This document shows positions 21,501-32,565 of a DNA stretch of 64,000 nt, piece after piece (positions within the stretch are counted from its first letter, which is position 1; the number at the start of each line of letters is the position of its first letter). Under the pieces are notes generated by a model. It was not told where the DNA came from. It saw only the letters and a program-made list of their open reading frames with translations, and searched no databases. Source of the stretch: Perilla frutescens (taxonomy: Eukaryota; Streptophyta; Magnoliopsida; Lamiales; Lamiaceae); NCBI GenBank assembly GCA_026008535.1, contig BRKX01000015.1:26743501-26807500 (forward strand). Direction: 5' to 3'. The translations under genes and the position numbers were made by a program.

Positions 21501-24500
21501 TCTTTTTTGGGGCCCAAGTATATGAGTGGGTGAGCCTTAATCAAAGTAAGGTGCAAAAAGGTACGACTTAGCGTAGCTCAGGAAATAGATGGATGCATTA
21601 TTTTTCCACCTAGGATTCAGGTGTCATTTTTATTTTGATTGTCAGGTCCTATATAATTTTTTGTTCTTCTAAAATTAAGTGTTACATTGATAACACTAAA
21701 GTTTTTTTCTTTTTTAACACAGACCATATCATAGAAATCAGAAAAACTATGCATCTACGTGTCTGAGAAGTGTGAATGCCTTTATCCATAGTGCCTTATA
21801 TTGAACTTTCAATAATGTATGATCATAGTTTTGATAGAAAACTTTTTTTTTCCCTTTCAGAGTGGTATGGTGTCATATCTTGTCCACATTGGCTATGAAT
21901 CACTTTTGTATGTTTCCTTTGGCCATAGTTTAAATGCTTGTTACATTTTTCAACACATGGATGAGATATTTTTCATTCCGGTCTAATACTGCTGTTCTAT
22001 GTCCAGTAAATTTGGCGAGATATATGATGAAGAGTTCTTCATAAAAACCCTTGAAAATGATGTTCGGATTGTTAGAACGATTCCGGGGTACATAATTGAG
22101 CGGTTTGACTATAACATGAGCAATGTGCACAACTTCAGGATAAAAGCCTGGTCATCTATCAAATACTATACTGATACAGTTCTTCCAAAGCTACTTGAAG
22201 AAAAGTGAGTATTCCTCATTCTTGTGTTCATTGCTTTGTAATTCTTAGTCAGTCTCCATCATGCACTTCTTAATGGTTCTCAACAATGTGTTTTGACGTC
22301 TGAATAGTAGTACTCATGGATCTTCATAAATACTCATTTTTAGGAGTTGCTTTGTCATTATGAAAAGTTGCTGGCAATGTTATATGCTTTTAATAGTGCA
22401 TGAAACTCTCTTTGTACAGTACTTGACCTGTAACTCACATGAATGATCATTTGCTCTGAAGAATAATGTTTTGAGTTGTATTCCGCACTCATTTTGATAG
22501 TTGAACGATAGAAATACATTCTGAATCTGAATCACTGTAGAGATTTATTGCAAAGCCTATAGCAGGGGAAAGAAAACCAAACAGTAGCAACTATTTGCAA
22601 TTCTTTTGAAATTGCCAATTTAGTCCTAAATTTTCTAATTCAGTGACACTATCACCGATTTGACAAGCTCTTGCATCTGATCATTACATATCATCAAGAT
22701 CGAACAATCGCCATCCCCTTTATTTCCCTCTTTCACCCTTCCAATACTGCCCCATCACTTCTGTGACTCCTGTGGCCTCCCAACAACTCTATCTCAGTGC
22801 CATTGAAGCTAGCTGTTGCTGTAATATCAGAGATGAAAACTTCTGAAAAGTGGAAAAAAAGAAGTTAGACAGAAAACCCAAGCAAGCAAACGGGGTTCCT
22901 GACCATTCTGCACCATTCTAACAATGAAAAAAGAAAGAACTACCCCAAGCAAGCAAATGACTTTTCTGATTTCTCTAGATTCAGACTTAAAATTGAGGAA
23001 AACCAGAGAGGACTTTGGTGAGGTTCCAATTTCCGTATTAATATCTAAATGCTGGTGGTGAGAGCAAGGGACTGGAAAAGAAAAATAAAAATGTTCAGTA
23101 GGCAAGGAAAACACAACATAGACAAAGAAACCTTTCAGAATCTCAAACTTCTATCATGAAGCTCCATTCCCAGTATGCCACTTCACTTCAAATATGCAAT
23201 CTTTATGTTAGTTATCAGCTTTTTTACTCAATTGTAGGAGGCAAGGAGAATGTAGAGAGGAATACAAGGTGGATTTAGCGGTGGGTGATGGTGGAAATGG
23301 AGGTTAAGGACAGAAGTGGTGATGTGGTACTCATTAGGATGGTAGAGAAGGTGGATTAGAGTTTGATACTGTGCAATTGAGACAATGTCTAAATGGTTCC
23401 CTCATAATGTATATATTCATCAAATTTTGGCCGGGATCACAAATGCACTCAATTTCACTCAATAGGTCAAACTATGGTTAAATTGACAATTTGAAAAGAA
23501 TTGGCTAGTATACAAAAAAGTTGCAAGGTTTTTGTTTTTCTCAGTTATCCTGCCTATTTAAACATTGGTACCGGCTGCTGATTTATTTGTTCTCTTCATT
23601 TTCTTTGTTGAACTTTTCCTTATCTATTTTATTTTGTCTTTCTAGAGATCTTTTGGTGCATTGCATGACCAAAACACATTTAAAATGCATGCAAACTTGT
23701 GGTATTTAATGATGTGTGGGAAATTGATATCAGGGATGATGCTCATATTGCAGCTTCTAGTTTTTAACTCCAACTCTGTCTTGAATTCCATTTTCATAAG
23801 GTCATAGGTTATTAGTCGAATGCTTTTCACCTATCTCTTCTAAATTGACTTGTTTATTGAAAGTAGACATTAAATAGAAATCATCAAATATTCCTTTTCA
23901 TTTCTGATGCACAAACAGTTCCAATTCATTCTTCAATTTCAAATTAGTAACTTTTGTAATTAACCACCGCAGGATTATAAGGATTTCTCCTTTTGCAAAT
24001 CGGTTGTCATTTGATGCTCCGCCAGCTGTACAATGACTTAGATGCCTGGCAAATTATCAAGCTCTAAGGTTTTCAGACCCAATATCAAGTTTAGGTGAAA
24101 CTTTGGTTGCAAGGATGAAAAAACTCAGTGCAAATAATAGTGGCAAATATATCTCCGTACATCTTCGCTTTGAGGAGGTTAGTTTGGAGGGGATTTTCGG
24201 TTTACCAGAAATAGTGGAAGAAAGATTTCATCACTGATCATCTTCTTCTGTAGGATATGGTTGCATTTTCTTGTTGTGTATATGATGGTGGAAATAGAGA
24301 AAAACTAGACATGGATGCTGCTAGGGAAAGAGGTTGGAAGGGAAAATTTACTAAACGTGGCAAAGTCATTCGTCCTGGAGCCATCAGATTAAATGGGAAA
24401 TGTCCATTAACACCTTTAGAGGTACTATATTGCATATATGTGTATATTCTGAATATTCACTCTCCGCCCTTTTCTTTATATGTGAGTTTGTTGATGACTC

Positions 24501-25967
24501 ATCACCACACTTTCTAGGTTATAGTATATGATATTTTTGTTTCAATCATTTAAAGAAACCAATTGTCTGCAGTGCAATACTGCATTTTGTGATCTGTATT
24601 GTGACTGATGCACTTTATGAATCTTGAATAGAAATGTAAAAATTAAAGTCGATTCATGTATTCTATGTTCTAAGAAGTACCTATGATTTTTACTTTTTAT
24701 TTTTTATTTTTGCTTAGGAAACTTCTTGTTGCGTTTCTGAGTTAAAAAGTTCTTGATGATTTTTCATATTTTTGCTTAAGAAACTTCTTGTTGCATTTCT
24801 GAATTAAAAAGTTTGTGATGCATAATCTTGTAGCACCTTATACTTTTTATCTCCTACTGAAGTTTTATTGATCAGGTAGGTTTGATGCTCAGGGGAATGG
24901 GTTTCGACAAAAGTACATCAATCTATTTGGCATCTGGAAAGATATATGACTCTGAGAGGTATATGGCCCCACTATTGGAAATGTTTCCATTACTACAAAC
25001 AAAGGAGATGCTGGCATCTGCTGAAGAACTAGCTCCATTTCAGGTGTGAATAAAGAACTATCCTTCTTTGTGATCTCTTTCTTCTGATCTGTTGTCGTGT
25101 TCCCATTCATGTTCTCATGCAGCTATATGTTTTGACTTAAGTTTCTTATTTCCAGAATTACTCATCCAGAATGGCTGCTATAGACTACACTGTTTGTCTT
25201 CACAGTGAAGTCTTTGTAACAACACAAGGTGGAAATTTCCCTCAATTTCTTTTAGGGCACAGAAGATATTTGTATGGTGGTCACTCCAGGACAATTAGGC
25301 CTGACAAGCGGAAGTTAGCATTATTATTTGATAATCTAAATAACGGGTAATGCGTTTTTCTTTATTACAACATGTAGAGTGATGGTGTATGGCTGTGCAG
25401 TTACCTGGAAATTTTTAACTGTTATCAATAAGCAGATTATAGTGTTTTGAATTTTAATTGGTTTTCTGGCGCAAGAAAATCTTGAAATCTCACTGGACCC
25501 ATAAAGGAGTTCTGAATTGGTTTCACACTTTCCCTGGGATGGAATTTTGTTTTCTAGAACATCTATTACATGTACAGAGCAAACAGTATTTAATCAGCTG
25601 CACCTTGTGAGCTTACTGCTGGTGTTTAATTGTCTGCTTGTGTAATATTGGTGATGAAGTATGACAGGGAGCACGAAGTGATTATGCCTTCTTAAAAAGT
25701 TGAGAAGAGTTACTAAATTGTCTCGACTGATTTATGATGTTTTGTTTTGTTTGTAACCATGTCCAAGATAACTGAGTATTTCTCTTGGATGGTTCTTCCA
25801 GGTGGAAAAGCTTCAAACGTCACATGCTAAATATCCGAGGTCATAGTGATTCAAAAGGTATTGAGATCAAGAGACCAAATGACTCTATATATTCATTTCC
25901 TTGTCCAGATTGCATGTGCAAAGTGAACAAGACTGAGGATTCAAGATCATCATCATCTGCAACATGA
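18557..25967 (+). CDS. Plant O-fucosyltransferase family protein (Golgi, type II membrane), with an in-frame stop
   Basis: Ten exons: 18557-18913, 19771-19840, 20794-20861, 20941-21029, 22007-22204, 23973-24177, 24254-24421, 24876-25043, 25156-25346, 25802-25967. All introns are GT-AG and phases agree; the product would be 559 residues. Exon 1 gives a Ser/Pro-rich cytosolic tail, MHAYNRLPSSGQ, then a membrane anchor GIFLFAPLLYIAGMLFYMG (about 72-90). The lumenal domain has the family landmarks GGLNQQRTSICNAVAVA (exons 3-4), HLRFEEDMVAFSCC (exons 6-7), GKCPLTPLE (7), YLASGKIY (8), SEVFVTTQGGNFP (9) and FPCPDCMC near the end. These are GT106-type plant fucosyltransferases; by memory the closest are At1g14970 and At2g01480 (ESMERALDA1, cell-wall adhesion). 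Codon 282 is TGA where relatives have Arg, so this copy as sequenced encodes only 281 residues and lacks the second half of the catalytic domain. Convergent with the WOX gene. Confidence 0.9.
22585..23525. mobile_element. Possible DNA transposon/MITE in intron 5 of the fucosyltransferase
   Basis: CAATTCTTTTGAAATTGCCA near 22598 and, inverted, CAATTCTTTTCAAATTGTCA near 23500 form imperfect ~29-bp terminal arms about 0.9 kb apart. No coding sequence inside and no clear target duplication, so the class is not assigned. Confidence 0.4.
24034..24036 (+). other. Premature TGA in O-fucosyltransferase exon 6
   Basis: Reading frame across exon 6 is PPAVQ-stop-LRCLANYQALRF. Family members have Arg here (PAVQRLRCLANY). 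CGA to TGA is a single C-to-T change at a CpG. The frame is otherwise perfectly open on both sides and through all later exons, so the lesion is recent, segregating, or a sequence error. Confidence 0.8.
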
Positions 25968-26849
25968 TTTTTCCGTGGGCAGAGCATGTGGCGGTTCTGT
26001 TCACGTGGCTACTAACCCAATATCTTGATTCCGATTCTTTCATTTTTTGGCTCCCCCTCGGGGAGAGGGCAGGCGCTGCTTATCCGGATTGTGGATATTC
26101 ATCTGTAGGAATTGAAGAATATGATTGTTAGCCGGGTATTAATCTGCATCTTTTTGTGCATGATGCAAAGATAGAGTTGGTATAGCTAACTTATTGGACA
26201 GCACGAATCGCCCTCCCTGGCATTGAACATTCTTCGACTTAGCTATACTGTATCTGATTAGTTGTGAATCGACTCAGAAAAAAGCTCGAAAAAAAAAAGA
26301 TTGTTTGTGAATCGGCTCAAGCTCAGGGCATGTGAAATGTCCATGTTTGTACTGTACATTAGTGGTTTCAGCTGTAGAAGACCGTAGGGCAGGATGAACA
26401 TTATACATAAATTAAAAGTTCTAAATTCACGTTGCACACATGATATATCTGCAGTTCCTTTCAAAATTTACATTCCATTAACACTTCCAAATATACCTGC
26501 AAACTGTGACGTATTGAATAGAATCAATGGAATATTTTTGGGTAAGACGACAGTAATTGTAGTAGGTGGGGTAAATAAGTTGTGCAGTGTTTGACACTGT
26601 TTTGGACCTACTGTCGCTTTCATCTTCAGATTGTGTCTAGATTTTGCGGTCCGAAACAAGATTTAGTTGATTCTATTGCAATTTGTAAATGGCAATGCAA
26701 CAAAAATTGCTCAAAAACTATAGTAGCATCAAGCATTCATGTGTTGGGGAATTAATTAGTATTACACCAACTTGAAATACAGTACGTCTTCTCCCTGCGA
26801 GCCTGCATGCATGCCTATTCACTAGTAACTACACACAACTACTCAGCCA
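25968..26849. other. Convergent 3' flanks of the fucosyltransferase and WOX genes
   Basis: About 880 bases between the two stop codons, holding both 3' untranslated regions. No other gene seen. Confidence 0.6.
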
Positions 26850-28422
26850 TCAGTTTTTTGTGGGAAGAAACTCGAAAAACTGACTAGGAACTAATTTTGT
26901 TCCTAATCTTGAAACATCAATATCCATCTCTTCCTTAGTAGAAGAAAGGGTGCTCAAACCACTGCTCCTCACCGGAAAGAGCTCGAGTGTTGGATTTTCT
27001 TCGAAAGCATCCTTCATTTTGCAGAGGTTAAGTGCAACAAAGGGATGTGCATTTTCTTGGCCTCTAATTTTGTGTATAGCAACATTGGAAGATAAGTCCA
27101 TTGATGCTCTGCAGCTGGTTTCTGTTGTTAAACGTATCTGTTGCTGCAATTCCAATTGTGTCCAACCATCTCTTTTACATTCATCCACCTCTCCTCCAAG
27201 ATACTGGAAGAATAATTAAGTTGAAGAAAATTAAATGCACTTAGATCTATTACAAGTTTTGTTCCGTTAATTTTCTATTACAACATTATAAAAAACAAGT
27301 CACGTGCTTATCAATAATGTCATTTAATAATAGTGAGACATAATGTAGCTAGGAATAAGAGACCAAATAGTATTTAATAAAGGATCGATGATAAAGATGG
27401 GTGAATTTTACACTCTGCCCTATAAATTAGTTTTAATTTTATTTTCATGACAACAGCTCCAACAGAAAGCTATGACAGTGCAGCCTTTTGGCCTCATTAA
27501 TTATTTCTCTATCATACAAAAGAGTAGTATGATATGATTCTGGATTCAATCTTGTGACCTTCATGCTACATAGTCTACCCATGATATTGCAAGAGATGAA
27601 AGTCAAATCTCGAGTTTTGTGCATTTAATTGTTATTATTATTATTATTTGATCAATTTTTATAATAATAAACTACTATACCTTTGAAGATGTGTTGCACT
27701 CTGACAATATTGTAGGCAGTTTCTTAGGATGCTCGATTTCCATATCTTTCCTGCTTAATCCTGCAAAGCAAAATCATGTTTTTTTTCTTTAGAAAAGTCC
27801 CACTTTAATTAGTTAAAATTAAGAAAAACACGATAATTAAAAGAATTTGCTGTCTTAAATTAATATGTCCTAGCTAGCTAGCTAGTTAAACATATATGTA
27901 AATAACATGTAATTAAATTTGTAAACATACATGCATGCATTATATATAATATTAATTAGTGAAAGAATAATTAAAAGGACGTACGTACCTGAGTGATCGT
28001 GTTTCGGGGCATTATTATTATGATTATTATTAATTGTTGAAAGAGAAATATTGTGGGGTTCCTTCCCCGGCAAGAGGTCGAGTTGGAGTTGGAGCTGTAG
28101 GTGGCGACGTTTTTTCTGCCTATCTCTGGCTTTGTGATTCTGAAACCAATAAAAGACATTCTTGCCTTCAATTTTACCAAATCTACGAAGCTTGGAAGCA
28201 ATTTGCTGGATTTGCTGAGCAGAAGGAGTTGTGGTTCCTCGTCGATACATTTCTTCGAGGGCTTGCACTTGCTCCGCTGTTGGATTCCATCTCGAGCTCA
28301 CTAATGATGCCCCATCCCCTCTGTAACTATTCTTCATCATCGTCATCATCATCATCTCTCTTTTTTTACCACCTCCTCCATAATCACCTACACCTGCAAA
28401 TATTCATTCATTAAACAAAAAC

Positions 28423-28453
<31 letters not shown>

Positions 28454-28607
28454 TTTGATGAATTGAATATGATACATATATACTTAGGGGGGGTTGGTTC
28501 CATGAGGTGAGTTTAGGGTTGTGTAGGAAGCAACCAATACCAATACCATTGCTGCTGCCGCCGCCGCTGCTAAATGGCCTTGCCATTAGAGGCCGAATCC
28601 TCGACAT
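26850..28607 (-). CDS. WOX1/6: WUSCHEL-related homeobox transcription factor, WOX1/WOX6 clade
   Basis: Four exons on the minus strand: 28607-28484, 28393-27989, 27760-27681, 27203-26850, all with GT-AG introns and matching phases; 320 residues. The N-terminus has RPLMARP (residues 5-11), like the RPL-PRP motif of WOX1 proteins. The homeodomain spans about 75-138, from SSRWNPTAEQVQ to NVFYWFQNHKARDRQKKRR. It has the usual WOX length without the extra residue of WUS itself. The WUS-box TLELFP lies at 275-280, and the C-terminus FFEFLPTKN matches the WOX1/WOX6 end. WOX1-type genes (LAM1, MAEWEST, STENOFOLIA) control lamina outgrowth; WOX6 (PFS2/HOS9) acts in ovules and stress. The neighbouring fucosyltransferase favours the WOX6 position by synteny with At2g01480/At2g01500 (from memory), but the N-terminal motif is WOX1-like, so I leave both. 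Somewhat short for the clade because the region between homeodomain and WUS-box is reduced. Confidence 0.92.
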
Positions 28608-28944
28608 ATATGTATATATAAGTCTAGCTATAAATATTATTCAAATTTACATATATATGATAGATTTGGAGGTAGCTAGCTAGATTACAAAAGGGAATTA
28701 AGAGTTCTCTATAATCCACAAGTGTTGCACTATGTATGTGGGGATTTTTGAGCTAGCTAGCTACTTTGAGATCAGAGGTAAAGACTGGACAGATTTATAA
28801 GATCATAAAATTGAAAGGAGACTTTTTTTTTTTTTTTTGGTTTTGGTTTTGAAAGATATATCTAGAAGATAACAAATGTAACTTCGATCAGTATATATGT
28901 ATGTATATGTGAGTGTGTTGGATCACATGCAATTTCAAAGTGGC

Positions 28945-28979
<35 letters not shown>

Positions 28980-30647
28980 GAAAAGGACAAATTAAAGAGG
29001 GCAGGGCAGAGAAAGAGAAAGTGAAGAGAAATATACATATATATGGAGTATGGATTATGGGTGATGTGAAATTCTGGGAGTAAAAGCGACATGACCAATC
29101 ATCACAACTACATATATATACTGTCTCACTCATCCACACCAGCCCATGCAGCTTATACTTCAATTCCGATCCTTGGATTTTCCATTATTAATAACTTAAT
29201 ATCTATACGCTATACCAAAATCATCTCTTATTAATCCTTAATTAAGTACTGATTAATATCTTAGCATTAACTACGTACACACACATCATATATATATATA
29301 TATATATATATAGTTCATTCTCTCTCTCTCTCTCTCACTAGATATAGATATATATTGCATGCATATTATATTGCTCTCTCAGCTCTGTGGTCGGTTTTAT
29401 AATTAATTGTTGGGGATGAATGCTCAACTAAACTCATTACCCCCAAAATTTAGTTCCTTGTCTACCCAAGAAGTTGGCCTTTACTTCAACTCTACCTAGC
29501 TACGTAGTAATAGTGTTTTATGCCACACATTATTGAGAAATTATGCTACCTAGCTATATAATAATATTTAATTTCTGCACACGTGCCACCATATTCTTTA
29601 TTGCCACCCTTTATTGCTACCCATTTTTGTAACGACTAACCATATCAAGTAGAAGTAGGAGATTACTATTATTCTAACCTTCAATGTTGTCTGCAACTGT
29701 CCTTTCAATCAATTATATTCATCATCAAATTAATTAAATTTCTTTTATATACTAATACACTAGTATTCGTTCTTGCCACGTTATACGTACATTTGAGATT
29801 ATACTGTTTTTTTTTTTTTTTTACACCAAGATTATACTAATTGCATATATACAGATTCTTATCTTATCACTTTAACTGAAAACCTTTTTTTTTTGTGGAA
29901 ATTTGATGTAAACTATTTGATACCTATAACTCGATCTTCAGATAACCTAAAAATGGATTCTTCTTCGTAATAGTCAAAATTGGAAGAAAGTGAACGTCGA
30001 TTAATTATAGAATTTGAAAGAACATGTCTCTGAATTAATTATATTTTCATTTTTAAATAACGAGAAATTAATATCTAAATATATATGTAGGACCTTAAAT
30101 GTCAAATATGGCAATCTTAATTTTATGAATGAAGGTGGCAGTTACAGATAATTTATCAGAAAATAAAATGTTGTTAAGGGGCTAATTCTATTTTAGTTAT
30201 CCAGAAACTTATTGTAGAAAAAGAGAGAGAATCGAAAGCTGCAGAAATAGAATAGATAGTGATAAGCATAATTAAATATTTAAATATAGCAGTGTACGTA
30301 GTGTCCCTAGCTATAGCATTAATTTATACGTAGATTGTGAAATATATAGAACGTAATAAATTGATCCTACCATCGAGCCACTAGAAATTTAAAGCTGTTT
30401 TAATTACAATTCATGTTTATATTAATGGAGCTGCTGAGTAGTGTTCACTTCTTCACATTATATTTTATTTGTGTTTCTTTCTTTCTTTCTTTATTTGTAT
30501 ATGCAAATCTACATCAATATTACTCGGCGGGCCACTGATTCATTTCCTTTTAATTAAGGAAATTCAACTGCACCAATCACCATTCACCACCAATTTCATT
30601 CATAATTAATTAATTAAACAACTTGACCGTACGTACCCATCTATTTA
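28608..30647. other. WOX upstream region, AT-rich with microsatellites
   Basis: The likely WOX promoter. Contains (TA)n at 28425-28448 (in intron 1), (GA)n at 28948-28977 and adjacent (TA)n/(CT)n at about 29287-29336. Several GCTAGCTAGCTA runs. No gene seen. Confidence 0.5.
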
Positions 30648-31712
30648 ATTATACTAGCGGATACACGCGTGTTGCACATAAATTGTATGTTTTTTTTACT
30701 AAAATATGTAAAATTAAAAATTCTTTTGAAAGTTTAAAATTTAAAGTTATAAGCTATATTATAATAAGAAAATATTAATAAGTAATTACAATACGAATAT
30801 ATATGTGTATATATAGTTCACTAATATTTGAATTATTGATATAACATGATGTGAATCAGTAATTTATAAGTAAAAATTTACATTCTAAGTATATTGAATA
30901 AATTATACTTATAATTCTCAGATAATTAAATTATTATACTCGATCAATTTTGAAATTCAACATGATTTTTAAAATATTTTAATATTGTCACCTTTTCAAT
31001 TGTGGAAAATTCGACATCCCTAAATTGTTACTAAAAAATAAATTAGAACGAACAATTCATCATATAAAAAAAGAATAATAAAAATAATTGACATGAATGC
31101 ACGTGATATGTACCATGTATATATATTAATTCATAATTTATATCTTATTGGTTTATAAAAATATTAATGAATTGCCTAGCATGTTAATTAAAAAATAATA
31201 TGTTACTTTAAATTAGAAACTTATACACACATGCACATATCAAATTGATGCACCAATCGAAATTATATATGTATTTTAAATATAATATATATTATGGAAG
31301 TCAATAATAATATTGATTAATTGTTACCATATATATTCATATCAAATGAATAATCATTTACATAAAAATCACTCTAGAAATTTTATATCTACTACTATAT
31401 GATAATAAAAAGTCCATGTTGTAGATTATTTATTATATTACTCTATCATGCTCGATTTAAATATATTATAGGGATATATTAGTTAAATTTAATTTTGTAA
31501 AATAAGAATATGTTTATATCTAGTAGTAGATTCATATGGAAACTAATATATTATATTAGATTTTACATTATAAATACATAATATGTATTATATTACATAA
31601 TTAACTTTAAATTAAAGTTGTAATAGGGATATAATAGGTAAATCAATATTTGTAAACTATCACACTTTTATAATAGTAATAGTAATAATAATAATAATAT
31701 AATAATAGTAGG
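30648..31712. mobile_element. Possible AT-rich transposon with a GC-rich head
   Basis: Begins TACTAGCGGATACACGCGTG, a CpG-rich word unlike the surrounding AT-rich DNA. It ends near a TTTTATAATAGTAATAGTAA run leading into (TAA)n. Plants carry many dispersed elements with this CpG head and AATAGTA tail. No target duplication or terminal repeat could be fixed. Confidence 0.25.
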
Positions 31713-32565
31713 TCTTCCCATCGAAGAATAATGTGAATGCAATATTGTAAATAGAGCTAATTCGCTCTCGTAAATAGATTTATCATTTGATCCATATATA
31801 ATATGGAGCTTTCTGACAGTTTCTCATGCATGCTAATTCATATATATCAATCTCATAATTAATTGAGTCAGATCCACAATTGATGAAAATGTTACATTAT
31901 TTAGTTGATATGATGATCTTTAAAACAAGACAGCATTCAAGACTGCTCTTAATTTTCTATATCTACTCAAATTCAATACTTCAAGAGATGGATGGGACTG
32001 CAAAACTGGGGGAATCCAACAACGTAACTCACTACCCATATATTCCATTCCGTATACATATATAGATTAAGAATTTAGAAAACGATCGAGATTTTTAATC
32101 AAATTTTCTATATTGCCCCTATTTAATTAATAAAACTTTGAGACTGATTACAGTAATTTAATGTAGCGTGTTAACTTCTAAGACCACAAATGAGACGCAT
32201 ATTTGTGAATGACTATACATATTTGTAAGGACATATGAAGATAACCAATGACCTCAATGCAAAATATTTTCAAGTACAACTCAATAAACATCAAACATAG
32301 AGCCAATAAAGCAATGTGATTGCTTGCTGTATCATTGAATAAAGAATACATTTTCATACAAATTTCTTGATCACTTCTTCTATAGGCAGCATGTTAGCCA
32401 TTGTGTAGTAATACTACTGAATGCTACAGTATACACTAACATGAGGTGGAAAGTGTGCTTCTTGTACAGTAAAATACTAAAAAGCTATAGATCGATAAGC
32501 TTCCAAGATGCATGTACATAATGATTTTTCGGCAAATTAATGGGGGATAAATTAGGAGTTCTTAT
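31713..32565. other. Intergenic DNA between WOX and the CREST-like gene
   Basis: AT-rich; includes the 3' flank of the minus-strand gene ending at 32566. Nothing else seen. Confidence 0.5.

Noticed and set aside
28034..28414. 126-residue plus-strand frame
   Set aside because: Antisense shadow of the WOX homeodomain exon.
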